Shown: positions 27,932 through 37,272 of the stretch, one piece after another
Layout: each line of letters begins with the position of its first letter
Position numbering within the stretch: position 1 is the stretch's first letter
The notes under the pieces: generated by a model
Told to the model about the DNA's origin: nothing
The model's input: the letters and a program-made list of their open reading frames with translations, nothing else
The model's database searches: none
Source of the DNA: Limnohabitans sp.
GTDB lineage: Bacteria > Pseudomonadota > Gammaproteobacteria > Burkholderiales > Burkholderiaceae_C
Direction: 5' to 3'
DNA: 64,000 bases
Assembly: GCF_017848645.1 (NCBI RefSeq)
Contig: NZ_JAFEIF010000024.1
Coordinates: forward strand, 1-64,000
Made by a program: the position numbers and the translations under genes

Positions 27932-29704
27932 TTAAAGATCTTCAGCGCCCATCAGCATCTCGGTGATGCCTTTGCCTGCCTGAACCATGGGGAACACGTT
28001 TTCAGTCGGGTCCGTACGGATATCCAGGAAAACCGTGCGGTCCTTGAGCCTGCGTGCTTCACGCAAAGCAGGCTCCACGTCCTCAGGCTTTTCCACCAAG
28101 ATACCGACGTGGCCATAGGCCTCGGCCAACTTCACGAAATCAGGCAAGGCATCCATGTAGCTGTGGCTGTAGCGACCGGAGTAATCGATCTCCTGCCACT
28201 GGCGCACCATGCCCAGGTAACCGTTGTTCAGGGCCACAATTTTGATGGGCGTGTTGTACTGCAGGCAAGTCGAGAGCTCTTGGATGCACATTTGCACCGA
28301 GCCTTCACCCGTCACGCAATACACCTCGCTGTCAGGCTTGGCCAGCTTGATGCCCATGGCATAGGGAATGCCCACGCCCATGGTGCCCAAACCGCCCGAG
28401 TTGATCCAGCGGCGTGGCTCGTTGAACTTGTAGTATTGCGCCGCCCACATCTGGTGCTGGCCCACATCGGAAGTGATGTAAGCGTCTGCATCCTTGGTCA
28501 TGTCCCACAGGGTCTCAATGACTTTTTGTGGCTTGATGACCAAGCTGTTTTGGCTGTCGTACTTCATGCAGTCGCGGCTGCGCCAGCCTTCAACGGTTTC
28601 CCACCACTGCGCCAGCGCCTGGCCGTCAGGTTTGAGGCCGGACTCGCGGATCATGCCCATCAACTCGGTCAGCACGTCTTTCACGTCGCCCACGATGGGC
28701 ACATCCACCTTGACGCGCTTGGAGATGCTGGAGGGGTCGATGTCGATGTGGATGATCTTGCGTTCGTTCTGCGCAAAATGCTTGGGGTTGCCAATCACCC
28801 GGTCGTCAAAACGCGCACCGATGGCCAGCAAGACGTCGCAGTTTTGCATGGCATTGTTGGCTTCCAGCGTACCGTGCATGCCCAGCATGCCCAAGAAGCG
28901 GCGGTCATTGGCCGGAAACGCGCCCAGACCCATCAGGGTGTTGGTGACGGGGAAGTTCAGCATGTCCACCAAGGCGCGCAACTCGGGGCTGGCGTTGCTC
29001 AGCAGCACACCTCCGCCCGTGTAGATGTAGGGGCGCTTGGCCGACATCAAGAGCTGCATGGCCTTGCGGATCTGGCCGCCGTGGCCTTTACGCACCGGGT
29101 TGTACGAACGCATCTCGACTTTGTCGGGGTAGCCGGTGTACAGGGTTTTGTTGAAAGAAACGTCCTTGGGCACATCCACCACCACAGGGCCGGGGCGGCC
29201 AGTGCGGGCAATGTGGAAAGCTTTTTTCATGACCTCGGCCATGTCCTTGGCATCTTTGACCAAGAAGTTGTGCTTGACGATGGGGCGGGTGATGCCCACT
29301 GTGTCGCATTCCTGGAAGGCATCGAGGCCAATGGCCGCAGTGGGCACCTGCCCGCTGATGATGACCATGGGGATGCTGTCCATGTAGGCGGTGGCGATGC
29401 CGGTCACGGCGTTGGTCAGGCCGGGGCCTGAGGTGACCAAGGCCACACCCACCTCGCCTGTGGCGCGGGCATAGCCATCGGCCGCGTGCACCGCAGCTTG
29501 CTCGTGGCGCACCAGAACGTGCTGGATGGTTTCTTGCTTGTAGAACGCGTCGTAGATGTGGAGCACAGCCCCACCGGGGTAACCCCAGACAAACTCGACG
29601 TTTTCGGCCTGCAGCGCTTTGACCAGAATTTCGGCCCCACGCAATTCTTGGCCAGAAGAAGCGATAGACGCAGCGGATGCCATTTCGGCTTTATTGATTT
29701 CCAT
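27932..29704 (-). CDS. ilvI: Acetolactate synthase catalytic subunit
   Basis: This 590-residue thiamine-diphosphate enzyme forms acetolactate from two pyruvates. The TPP domain has the activating Glu region (VRHEQAAVHAADGYARATG) and the C-terminal TPP/Mg motif VTGEGSVQMC...VALNNGYLGMVRQW. The central domain has the FAD-binding type sequence. It opens the ilvI-ilvH-ilvC operon. AAAGG lies 8 bp before the ATG. Confidence 0.96.
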   Translation of the reverse strand: MEINKAEMASAASIASSGQELRGAEILVKALQAENVEFVWGYPGGAVLHIYDAFYKQETIQHVLVRHEQAAVHAADGYARATGEVGVALVTSGPGLTNAVTGIATAYMDSIPMVIISGQVPTAAIGLDAFQECDTVGITRPIVKHNFLVKDAKDMAEVMKKAFHIARTGRPGPVVVDVPKDVSFNKTLYTGYPDKVEMRSYNPVRKGHGGQIRKAMQLLMSAKRPYIYTGGGVLLSNASPELRALVDMLNFPVTNTLMGLGAFPANDRRFLGMLGMHGTLEANNAMQNCDVLLAIGARFDDRVIGNPKHFAQNERKIIHIDIDPSSISKRVKVDVPIVGDVKDVLTELMGMIRESGLKPDGQALAQWWETVEGWRSRDCMKYDSQNSLVIKPQKVIETLWDMTKDADAYITSDVGQHQMWAAQYYKFNEPRRWINSGGLGTMGVGIPYAMGIKLAKPDSEVYCVTGEGSVQMCIQELSTCLQYNTPIKIVALNNGYLGMVRQWQEIDYSGRYSHSYMDALPDFVKLAEAYGHVGILVEKPEDVEPALREARRLKDRTVFLDIRTDPTENVFPMVQAGKGITEMLMGAEDL

Positions 29705-30006
29705 ATATTCAACCTTTGTGAATTTCTCTAACGAAAAACCTTGGGTGCCCCTGGGCTCGACTCTTGTGAAGTGGCTTTGGGACTTGAGACCACAGACATG
29801 GGCACCAAACTGTATAAGTGCCGGACGGTGATCCGTTTGCTTTTTTTCAATTGCAACCCGTTATTATCGCACCGTTGCAGTTGGGCCGTTGAACATCGTG
29901 CCCTCAAAACCGTCCAAGTGACATAATCACCGAGCAACAGGCCTCACAAATCGGCCACGCATCCAACTCTCGCACACACTGGACACAGCCCGCCGCTGCA
30001 AGCACC
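29705..30006. other. 302-bp divergent intergenic region between ilvI and the sigma-factor gene
   Basis: This is the largest gene-free gap apart from the 4.5S RNA region. It must hold the promoters for ilvI (minus) and the sigma factor (plus). One inverted repeat is visible: GGGTGCCC (29744-29751) with GGGCACC (29800-29806), separated by about 48 bp. I found no branched-chain-rich leader peptide or terminator before ilvI, and no convincing promoter boxes. Confidence 0.4.
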
Positions 30007-30573
30007 TTGGCCTCGGACACCGACATTTCTGATTTCCTCAAAAGCGTGGAGAAGAAAGCCTTCAAACGGGCCTACTACCACGTGGGCGACGAGGAGGGAG
30101 CCCTGGACATTGTGCAAGACAGCATGATCAAGCTGTGCAGCCATTACTCGGACAAACCAGCACAAGAGCTGCCCTTGCTGTTCCAGCGGATCTTGTCCAA
30201 CACCGTGCTCGACTGGTTTCGCCGCCGCAAGACGCGCAATGCCCTGTTTTCCAACCTGGACGATTTTGACCACCGCGATGACTTGGGCGACTTTGACCTG
30301 CTCGAAGTCACCACCGGTGATGCCGATGCACCCGCCAGCCAAAGCGCCGAACAATGGCTCGGACGGGTGCAAACCCTGGAACACATTGAAAAAGCCATCA
30401 TGAGCTTGCCTGCACGTCAACGAGAAGCCTTCCTATTGCGTTATTGGGAGGAGCTGGACGTGGCTGAAACTGCCGCCGTGATGGGCTGCTCCGAAGGCAG
30501 CGTCAAGACCCATTGCTCCCGCGCCATCCAGTCCTTGAGTAACACCTTGGCCCTCCAAGGCATGAAACCATGA
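30007..30573 (+). CDS. RNA polymerase sigma-70 family (ECF-like) factor
   Basis: This 188-residue factor has region 2 (FKRAYYHVGDEEGALDIVQDSMIKLC...LFQRILSNTVLDWFRRRK) and region 4 (IEKAIMSLPARQREAFLLRYWEELDVAETAAVMGCSEGSVKTHCSRAIQSL). The best start is TTG at 30007; no in-frame ATG lies upstream in the gap. It overlaps the DUF3619 gene by 4 bp and continues into DUF3106, a set seen together in Burkholderiales. The next protein's single membrane helix suggests it may be a membrane anti-sigma factor. The regulon is unknown. Confidence 0.9.
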   Translation: MASDTDISDFLKSVEKKAFKRAYYHVGDEEGALDIVQDSMIKLCSHYSDKPAQELPLLFQRILSNTVLDWFRRRKTRNALFSNLDDFDHRDDLGDFDLLEVTTGDADAPASQSAEQWLGRVQTLEHIEKAIMSLPARQREAFLLRYWEELDVAETAAVMGCSEGSVKTHCSRAIQSLSNTLALQGMKP

Positions 30574-31022
30574 AAAATTCCCAGACATCGACCACCGCCA
30601 CCACCGCCGACATGGACCTTTGGGGCCGAACTTTGGCCGCGCAATTGAATGTGGCCTCGCAGGATCTGGGACACGACATCGGCGAGCGTCTGCGCGTGGC
30701 TCGCCAAATGGCCCTGAAGTCTCGTCCTATGCCGCAACGCCTGATGCGCCACAGCCTGGCCGTGCAAGCCAACGGCACACTCAGCGGGCCACCCGACGAG
30801 GGCCTCAACTTGTGGCGCATCCTGGCCTCGGCACTGCCTTTGTTGGCCCTGGTGTCGGGCCTGATGTTCATCCAGACGCTGCAGCAAGACCTGGCCGAGT
30901 CCGACATCGCCTCGCTCGACTCGGCCCTGCTGCTCGACGAACTGCCACCGGACGCCTATACCGACCCTGGTTTCGTGCAGTTCCTGAAAATCCAGCTCCA
31001 TCAAGACACACGGCATGACTGA
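30570..31022 (+). CDS. DUF3619 family single-pass membrane protein (possible anti-sigma factor)
   Basis: The protein has 150 residues. An N-terminal cytoplasmic part of about 75 residues (LWGRTLAAQLNVASQDLGHDIGERLRVARQMAL) is followed by one membrane helix (ILASALPLLALVSGLMFIQTL) and a short acidic outer segment ending DPGFVQFLK. The start overlaps the sigma-factor stop (ATGA). The layout, a sigma factor followed by a small one-helix protein, is what sigma/anti-sigma pairs look like, but no known anti-sigma motif is visible. Confidence 0.8.
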   Translation: MKNSQTSTTATTADMDLWGRTLAAQLNVASQDLGHDIGERLRVARQMALKSRPMPQRLMRHSLAVQANGTLSGPPDEGLNLWRILASALPLLALVSGLMFIQTLQQDLAESDIASLDSALLLDELPPDAYTDPGFVQFLKIQLHQDTRHD

Positions 31023-31827
31023 AACGGGTTGGACGTTTGACTTTCAACGCGCAGCCGAGCCGACTGCACGTCGACGACGCCTGCACTGGCTCAGACCCAG
31101 CGTGGGCCCATGCTTGCTGGCTGGCCTGGCCCTGAGCTGGGCTTTGCAAGTGGGCTCACAAACACCGACCGCCCCATCCGCCGCGGCCCCAGCCTCGACC
31201 GAACCACAGGCGTTGTTGCCCAATGCCTCCGCACCAGCCAGCGTTTATGGCGCCCCTCCCGCTGATCCGGCCATGCCGGCCACACCGGCACTGGGCAACA
31301 GCGCGCAAGTGCCCTCGGCTTCCAGTGCCACCAACAGTTCTCCCGCCCCCGACTCGGGCGCCTGGCAGTCCTTGAGCAAGCGTCAAAAATTGGCCCTGGC
31401 CCCTTTGGCCGGGGAGTGGCATGAACTGACGGCTCAGCAACGCCAAAAATGGCTGGCCTTGTCCAGAAACTTTTTCCAGCTCAGCGACGAGGAACAGCTG
31501 ACCCTGCACAGCCGCATGGGCGAATGGGCAGCCCTCAGTCCTCGCCAGCGCAGCCAAGCGCGTTTTCACTTCAATGCCACACAATCCCTGTCTGCCCAGG
31601 ACAAACGGGCCCAGTGGGAGGCCTACCAGGCGTTGTCCGACCAGGAAAAAAGCAAGCTGTCTTCTGGCCCCAAGCCTCCCGTCAAAAGTGCTGCCCGCAG
31701 CTTTGCGCCGCCCAGCACCCGCTTGGTCAGCCCGCCTCTGCTGCCCGTCAATGCCACACGGGCCGTGCAGCGGGTCGCCCCCTCCAAGCCGATCCACCCC
31801 AAAACCTTGTTGCCTCAGCCCTCTTGA
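31015..31827 (+). CDS. DUF3106 family exported protein
   Basis: The protein has 270 residues. A membrane/signal segment (GPCLLAGLALSWALQVGSQ) follows a basic start (ARRRRLHWLR), then comes an Ala/Pro/Ser-rich linker. The DUF3106 core has Trp-containing repeats: WQSLSKRQKLALAPLAGEWHEL, QRQKWLALSRNFFQLSDEEQ, MGEWAALSPRQRSQAR. The tail is Pro-rich and basic. The start overlaps the DUF3619 gene by 8 bp. It is probably periplasmic. Repeats of this L-x-x-x-W-x-x-L-x-x-x-Q type recall LTXXQ stress proteins such as CpxP, suggesting an envelope-sensing role; this is inference. Confidence 0.8.
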   Translation: MTETGWTFDFQRAAEPTARRRRLHWLRPSVGPCLLAGLALSWALQVGSQTPTAPSAAAPASTEPQALLPNASAPASVYGAPPADPAMPATPALGNSAQVPSASSATNSSPAPDSGAWQSLSKRQKLALAPLAGEWHELTAQQRQKWLALSRNFFQLSDEEQLTLHSRMGEWAALSPRQRSQARFHFNATQSLSAQDKRAQWEAYQALSDQEKSKLSSGPKPPVKSAARSFAPPSTRLVSPPLLPVNATRAVQRVAPSKPIHPKTLLPQPS

Positions 31828-31971
31828 ATTGGATGGGCCTGGTTCAGTTGCCCATTTGCGCCACAATCGGCTTAAACAACTGAGCGCTCGCCAACCTCGC
31901 TGAAAAGCACAAAACTGGACGATTGAGGCGCTCAAGCCCGACGCCCCCCTCTTCAAAATTCCATTGCTCCC

Positions 31972-32505
31972 ATGACACAGCGCGTGCCCGCTTCACCGAC
32001 GCCCCCCACCCCCGTGCCCACTGCATCCGACCCTCTGGCTGCACCCTCGCTCAAACGCCGCATGGCCTGCTGGCTTTACGAAGGCATGCTGCTCTTCGGG
32101 GTTGTGTTCATTGCGGGCTATCTGTTCGGCAGCCTCAGCCAAACTCGCCACGCTCTGGACAACCGGCCCGGCTTGCAGGCTTTCCTGTTTTTGATTCTTG
32201 GCATTTACTTCACCTGGTTCTGGCACCGGGGCCAGACCCTGGCCATGAAAACCTGGCACATCCGGGTGGTCTCAGCCTCGGGGCAGCCCTTGAGCCAGCG
32301 CCGTGCCTTGTTGCGCTATGTGCTCAGCTGGCTCTGGTTTTTACCGCCCCTTTTGCTGACCTTGCCCTTTGGCCTGCAACCGGGCCAAGTCGGCTTGCTG
32401 ATCATGGTCTGGATCATCGTCTGGGCCTTGCTCAGCCGTTTTCAAGCCCAAAAACAATTCTGGCACGACGTCTGGGCGGGCACCCGCCTCGTCAACTACC
32501 GCTGA
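31972..32505 (+). CDS. RDD-family membrane protein
   Basis: This 177-residue protein has a proline-rich N-terminus, then three or four membrane helices (LYEGMLLFGVVFIAGYLFG; LQAFLFLILGIYFTWFW; YVLSWLWFLPPLLLTLPFG; LLIMVWIIVWALL). The RDD signature region is present as LKRRMACWLYE and GQTLAMKTWHIRVVSASG. The C-terminal FWHDVWAGTRLV is also typical. Function in this family is unclear; ion transport has been shown for some. It is close to the LOG-family gene downstream. Confidence 0.85.
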   Translation: MTQRVPASPTPPTPVPTASDPLAAPSLKRRMACWLYEGMLLFGVVFIAGYLFGSLSQTRHALDNRPGLQAFLFLILGIYFTWFWHRGQTLAMKTWHIRVVSASGQPLSQRRALLRYVLSWLWFLPPLLLTLPFGLQPGQVGLLIMVWIIVWALLSRFQAQKQFWHDVWAGTRLVNYR

Positions 32506-32522
32506 AACCCTTTGCCTACCCC

Positions 32523-33137
32523 ATGACGACTTCAGACCATGCCAGCAGCAAGGCTGCACCTGCTTTCTCCATCTGCGTCTATTGCGGCTCCAAACCTGGC
32601 AACTCGCCTGAATTTGCACAAATTGCCGTACAAGTGGGCAGCTGGATCGGTGCGCATGGCGGCCAATTGGTCTATGGCGGTGGGCGCAACGGCCTGATGG
32701 GCTTGGTGGCCGAAGCCACGCTGGCCGCAGGCGGCACCGTGGTGGGCATCATCCCCACGGCGCTGGTCGAAAAGGAATGGGCGCACCACGGCTGCACCGA
32801 GCTGCATGTGGTGGACACCATGCACGAGCGCAAACGCCTGATGGCCGAGAAAGCCGACGCGTTTTTGGCCTTGCCCGGCGGCATCGGCACCTTCGAAGAG
32901 TTGTTTGAAGTCTGGACCTGGCGTCAGCTGGGCTACCACGACAAACCCGTGGGCATCCTCAACAGCAACGGTTACTACGATGGCCTGATGAGCTTCATTG
33001 GCCAGGTCGTCAAAGAGGGCTTCATGGCCGATTGGCAAACCGGCTTGGTGACCGTTGGAACCGCACCCGAAGTCTTGCTGCAAGATCTGGTGGAAGCGGC
33101 GGGCTTTTCACCACCCGCCAAAATCGAACTGCTTTGA
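32523..33137 (+). CDS. LOG-family (TIGR00730) nucleotide 5'-monophosphate phosphoribohydrolase
   Basis: This 204-residue Rossmann-fold protein has the LOG signature PGGIGTFEEL with the upstream YGGGRNGLMG and MHERKRLM. Family members release the base from AMP or cytokinin ribotides. The start at 32523 is chosen because SICVYCGSKPGNSP should be near the N-terminus; the open frame further upstream overlaps the RDD gene and is not coding. Confidence 0.9.
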   Translation: MTTSDHASSKAAPAFSICVYCGSKPGNSPEFAQIAVQVGSWIGAHGGQLVYGGGRNGLMGLVAEATLAAGGTVVGIIPTALVEKEWAHHGCTELHVVDTMHERKRLMAEKADAFLALPGGIGTFEELFEVWTWRQLGYHDKPVGILNSNGYYDGLMSFIGQVVKEGFMADWQTGLVTVGTAPEVLLQDLVEAAGFSPPAKIELL

Positions 33138-33180
33138 ATGGGGGTGAGCGGCGGGCCTGACGGCCAACGCCCGCACCCGA

Positions 33181-33555
<375 letters not shown>

Positions 33556-35229
33556 TCAGGCGCGAAACTTGTTGGTCATAGGATAACGCCAATCCTTGCC
33601 AAAACTGCGGTGCGTCACGCGAATGCCCACAGGCGACTGGCGGCGTTTGTACTCGTTGAGCTTGATCAGGCGCGTGACTTTTTCCACATCGGCACGCTCA
33701 AAGCCATCGGCAATCAAAGCTTCCACACCCTCGTCGTTTTCCATATAGCGCTGGATGATCGCGTCCAGCACCTCGTAAGCTGGCAAGCTGTCCTGGTCTT
33801 TCTGGTCGGGGCGCAGCTCGGCGCTGGGCGGGCGGGTGATGATGCGCTCGGGAATCGGTTGGCTGCCCGTGCCATAGGGGTCATTCAGGTTGCGCCAGCG
33901 GGCCAGGTCGAACACGCGGGTCTTGACCACGTCCTTGATGACCGCAAAACCGCCCGCCATGTCGCCATACAGCGTGCAGTAGCCCGTGGCCATTTCGCTT
34001 TTGTTGCCGGTGGTCAGCACAATCGCCCCGGTCTTGTTGGACAGCGCCATGAGCAGCGTGCCGCGGATGCGCGCCTGGATGTTTTCTTCGGTCGTGTCTT
34101 CCTTCAAACCCTCAAACTGGGCCGACAGCGCCAGCTTGAAGCCATCAAACAAAGGCGCGATCGAGATTTCGTCATACCGAACACCCAAGCGCTTGACCAT
34201 GTCGCGCGAATCGATCCAGCTGATGTCGGCCGTGTAGGGCGAGGGCATCATCACCGCGTGGATCTTGTCGGCGCCAATGGCATCCACTGCGATGGCCAGC
34301 ACCAGCGCCGAATCGATGCCGCCCGAGAGGCCCAAAATCGCGCCCTTGAAGCCGTTCTTACCCAAATAATCGCGCACGCCCAGCACCAGCGCATCCCACA
34401 GCTCGGCATCGGCGCTGGCCATGGGCACCAAGGCCTCGGGTGCAGCGCTCAAGTCCACACCTTGCTGGCCAACCGATGCCTGCACTGCCAAATCGGCCTC
34501 GCGAAAGCCCTCGGCCCGCGCCACGGTTTCGCCTTGGGCATTGAGCGCAAAAGAGCGGCCTTCAAAAATCACCTCGTCTTGCCCACCGACCAGGTGCGCG
34601 TAAACCAGGGGCAAACCGCTGTCAGCCACGCGCTCACGCATGCGATGCTCGCGCTCTGGGCCTTTGCCCGCATGAAAAGGTGAAGCGTTCAACACCGCCA
34701 GCACCTGCGCCCCAGCGTCTCGCGCCAATCGAGCCGGTTCGTCGAACCAGGCGTCTTCGCAAATGAGCAGCCCCACACGTACGCCTTCGACCTCAAAGAC
34801 CCCCACCCCGTTGCCGGGTGAGAAATAGCGGCGCTCGTCAAACACCTGGTAGTTGGGCAGCTCGCGCTTGTCGTAAGCGCAGACCACCTGCCCTTCGCAC
34901 AAGACGCTCGCGCGGTTGTGGCGGCGCGTCACGGCCACGCTGCGGGTGCGCACGCCACCACCTTCGGGGTGGCCCACCACCACATGCAGGCCCTTTAACC
35001 CAGCCAGTTCGCGGGCCACCGTTTTCAGGGCATCATCACAGGCGTCAATGAAGGCCGGGCGCAGCAGCAGGTCTTCGGCCGCATAGCCGCAAATTGACAA
35101 CTCGGGCGTGATCAACAGCCTGGCCCCCTGGGCATAAGCCGAGGTGGCGGCGTCGATGATTTTGCGGGCATTGCCCTGCATGTCACCGACGACAAAGTTG
35201 AGCTGGGCCACACGAATTTGGAGAGTCAT
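33556..35229 (-). CDS. nadE: Glutamine-dependent NAD+ synthetase
   Basis: This 557-residue two-domain enzyme has an N-terminal nitrilase-type amidase (Glu in LITPELSICGY, Lys in VYDKRELPNY-like AYDKRELPNYQVF, Cys in LLICEDAWF) and a C-terminal synthetase with the ATP P-loop GLSGGIDSALV and NKSEMATGY. It makes NAD from deamido-NAD using glutamine ammonia. It is followed by glnB. Confidence 0.95.
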   Translation of the reverse strand: MTLQIRVAQLNFVVGDMQGNARKIIDAATSAYAQGARLLITPELSICGYAAEDLLLRPAFIDACDDALKTVARELAGLKGLHVVVGHPEGGGVRTRSVAVTRRHNRASVLCEGQVVCAYDKRELPNYQVFDERRYFSPGNGVGVFEVEGVRVGLLICEDAWFDEPARLARDAGAQVLAVLNASPFHAGKGPEREHRMRERVADSGLPLVYAHLVGGQDEVIFEGRSFALNAQGETVARAEGFREADLAVQASVGQQGVDLSAAPEALVPMASADAELWDALVLGVRDYLGKNGFKGAILGLSGGIDSALVLAIAVDAIGADKIHAVMMPSPYTADISWIDSRDMVKRLGVRYDEISIAPLFDGFKLALSAQFEGLKEDTTEENIQARIRGTLLMALSNKTGAIVLTTGNKSEMATGYCTLYGDMAGGFAVIKDVVKTRVFDLARWRNLNDPYGTGSQPIPERIITRPPSAELRPDQKDQDSLPAYEVLDAIIQRYMENDEGVEALIADGFERADVEKVTRLIKLNEYKRRQSPVGIRVTHRSFGKDWRYPMTNKFRA

Positions 35230-35233
35230 ACAG

Positions 35234-36421
35234 GTGCTGGAAAATTTGAGCTTGAATTATGTCACCCGGGTAGAGGATGACCTGCGCGGCATCGCGCCTG
35301 AGGCTTGGGACGGCTTGCTCGCACAGCAGGATGCGCCATCGCCCTTCATGCGGCATGCCTATTTGTCGGCCCTGCACACCAGCCAATCGGCTGTGCCCGA
35401 GACCGGCTGGACGCTGCAAGTGCTCAGCTTGTGGCGCGAAACCCCCAATGGCCCTGCTTTGTCAGCAGCGTGCCCGCTCTACCTCAAGACCCACTCACGC
35501 GGCGAATATGTCTTTGACCACGCCTGGGCCGACGCCTACGAGCGCCATGGCCTGAACTACTACCCCAAGGCCCTGGTCGCGTCGCCCTTCACACCCGTGC
35601 CTGGCAGCCGTTTGCTGGCCGAGTCGGATGCCGCCCGCCAAGCCCTGCTGGCCGCCTTGCTGGATTTGTGCCAAACCAACGAGATCCCATCGCTGCACAT
35701 CCTGTTTGGCAGCCCACAAGACTTGAAGGCTTGCGAGACGGCAGGTTTGCTGCAGCGCAGCCAGGTGCAATTCCATTGGCAAAACCAGGGCTGGCGCGAC
35801 TTCGATGACTTTTTGAGCAGCCTGAACCAGGAAAAGCGCAAAAAAATCCGGCAAGAGCGCCGCAAAGTGGCTGAAGCGGGCGTGACCTTTCGCGCTGTGC
35901 GTGGCCCCGACATGACGGGCGATGACTGGGCCTTGTTGCTGCGCTGCTACCAGCAAACCTATTGGGAGCACGGCAACGCGCCCTATTTGAAGCCTGAGTT
36001 TTTCGAAGCCATGCGCCGTGACATGGCCGCCAATTGGCTGCTCTTTGTGGCCGAGCACGAGGGACAAGCCATGGGCATCAGCCTGATCGGCCTGCACCTG
36101 AACGCCGCAGGCCACCCCGAAGTGGCTTATGGGCGCTACTGGGGAGCGCTGGCCCGGGTGGACTGCCTGCACTTTGAAGCTTGTTATTACCAGCCCATCG
36201 AGTGGTGCATTCAGAATGGCGTCAAGCGGTTTGAAGGCGGCGCACAAGGTGAGCACAAAATGGCCCGCGCCCTGCTGCCCACGCCCACACACAGCGCCCA
36301 CTGGCTGGCGCACCCGGCTTTTTCAGAAGCGGTGGCGCGGTATTTGGAGCGCGAAAAATCGGGCATTGACAACTACATGGAGGCGCTGCAACAGCACTCG
36401 CCTTTGAAAAAACTGCCGTAA
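35234..36421 (+). CDS. COG3146/DUF482 GNAT-like acyltransferase
   Basis: This 395-residue protein is predicted to adopt the GNAT acyltransferase fold related to FemABX peptidoglycan enzymes. Family markers are PFMRHAYLSALH, YVFDHAWADAYERHGLNYYPKALVASPFTPVPGSR (in pieces), FLSSLNQEKRKKIRQERRKV and FEGGAQGEHKMARALLPTPTHSAHW. The start is probably GTG at 35234, because the frame upstream overlaps the 5' end of nadE on the other strand. Its substrate is unknown. It is divergent from nadE, with only 4 bp between starts. Confidence 0.85.
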   Translation: MLENLSLNYVTRVEDDLRGIAPEAWDGLLAQQDAPSPFMRHAYLSALHTSQSAVPETGWTLQVLSLWRETPNGPALSAACPLYLKTHSRGEYVFDHAWADAYERHGLNYYPKALVASPFTPVPGSRLLAESDAARQALLAALLDLCQTNEIPSLHILFGSPQDLKACETAGLLQRSQVQFHWQNQGWRDFDDFLSSLNQEKRKKIRQERRKVAEAGVTFRAVRGPDMTGDDWALLLRCYQQTYWEHGNAPYLKPEFFEAMRRDMAANWLLFVAEHEGQAMGISLIGLHLNAAGHPEVAYGRYWGALARVDCLHFEACYYQPIEWCIQNGVKRFEGGAQGEHKMARALLPTPTHSAHWLAHPAFSEAVARYLEREKSGIDNYMEALQQHSPLKKLP

Positions 36422-36446
36422 AAAAGCTGCAAAAAAACCCAAGAAA

Positions 36447-36478
36447 AACGCCTGCGCAGCGCAAACCGGGCAGGCGTT
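36447..36478 (-). terminator. Terminator of ppa
   Basis: AACGCCTG (36447-36454) pairs with CAGGCGTT (36471-36478). On the minus strand it is followed by T-rich sequence (TTTTTC, then TTTTTTT). It lies 46 bp after the ppa stop and may also stop the convergent gene. Confidence 0.75.
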
Positions 36479-36523
36479 CAGCGGTTCAAGCGGCTTCAAA
36501 CTGAAGCCACTGGACAAGACCCA

Positions 36524-37054
36524 TCAGGCCTTTTTGTAATTGGCGATGCCGTCCATCAGTTCCTTGGCGGCGGACTCCACGCCTTCCCAGCCCTTGACCT
36601 TGACCCACTTGCCTTTTTCCAGGTCTTTGTAGTGCTCAAAGAAGTGGGCGATCTGCTTGAGTTGCAATTCGTGCACATCGGACAAGGACTTGATGTTGGC
36701 GTAGATGGGCAGGATTTTTTCGGTTGGGACGGCCAAAATCTTGCCGTCCATGCCGCCTTCGTCTTCCATCAACAAGATGCCAATGGCGCGGCAGGACACC
36801 ACCACGCCCGGGGGCAAGGGGAAAGGCGTCATCACCAGCACGTCCACCGGGTCGCCATCACCGGCAATGGTTTGGGGCACATAGCCGTAGTTGGTGGGGT
36901 AGTGCATGGCGGTGCCCATGAAACGGTCCACAAACAAAGCGCCGGACTCTTTGTCCACTTCGTACTTCACAGGGTCGGAGTTCATCGGGATTTCGATGAT
37001 CACGTTGAATGCGTCAGGTACTTTGCTGCCAGGGGTGACTTTGTTCAGGGACAT
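36524..37054 (-). CDS. ppa: Inorganic pyrophosphatase (family I)
   Basis: This 176-residue enzyme hydrolyses pyrophosphate to drive biosynthesis. The signature D-G-D-P-V-D-V-L-V is present (AGDGDPVDVLVMTP), with the metal-binding YPTNYGYVPQT and a KGWEGVESAAKEL C-terminus. Its length matches the family. It stands alone with a promoter region of about 200 bp shared with the divergent aldehyde dehydrogenase. Confidence 0.96.
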   Translation of the reverse strand: MSLNKVTPGSKVPDAFNVIIEIPMNSDPVKYEVDKESGALFVDRFMGTAMHYPTNYGYVPQTIAGDGDPVDVLVMTPFPLPPGVVVSCRAIGILLMEDEGGMDGKILAVPTEKILPIYANIKSLSDVHELQLKQIAHFFEHYKDLEKGKWVKVKGWEGVESAAKELMDGIANYKKA

Positions 37055-37272
37055 GGTGTCTGCTTTTGAAAGTTAAGAGGAAACGAAAAATTCTAGGGAT
37101 TAACCCCGATTTTACTTTCACCGGGCTTGCGAAATTCAAGCCGTGCTGTCCACGGCACCCGTGCAGCAACATTGACTTGCCCGCCAAATCCTCTCAGGCC
37201 GCGTCGCGAAGCTGAGCGCAGCTCTGTCTCTTGCGTGATTTCCAAGACCGCCCCACCACCGACAATGGCGGC

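Noticed and set aside
28109-29431. 440-codon plus-strand frame opposite ilvI
   Set aside because: ilvI is full-length with all TPP motifs; the plus frame is His/Ala-rich shadow sequence.
29744-29806. Inverted repeat before ilvI as an attenuator
   Set aside because: The stem is only 7 bp with a loop of about 48 nt and no T run, and no branched-chain-rich leader peptide was found, unlike leuA.
31923-32522. N-terminal extension of the LOG-family protein frame
   Set aside because: The 200 extra codons lie on top of the RDD membrane protein gene in another frame. The conserved LOG domain begins right after the ATG at 32523.
33145-33178. GC-rich hairpin between the LOG gene and glnB as terminator
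   Set aside because: GCGGGC/GCCCGC can pair, but no T run follows on either strand, so it was not called.
37055-37272. Riboswitch or small RNA between ppa and the aldehyde dehydrogenase gene
   Set aside because: Only a short GGGATTAACCCC palindrome is visible, with no larger fold or known consensus.
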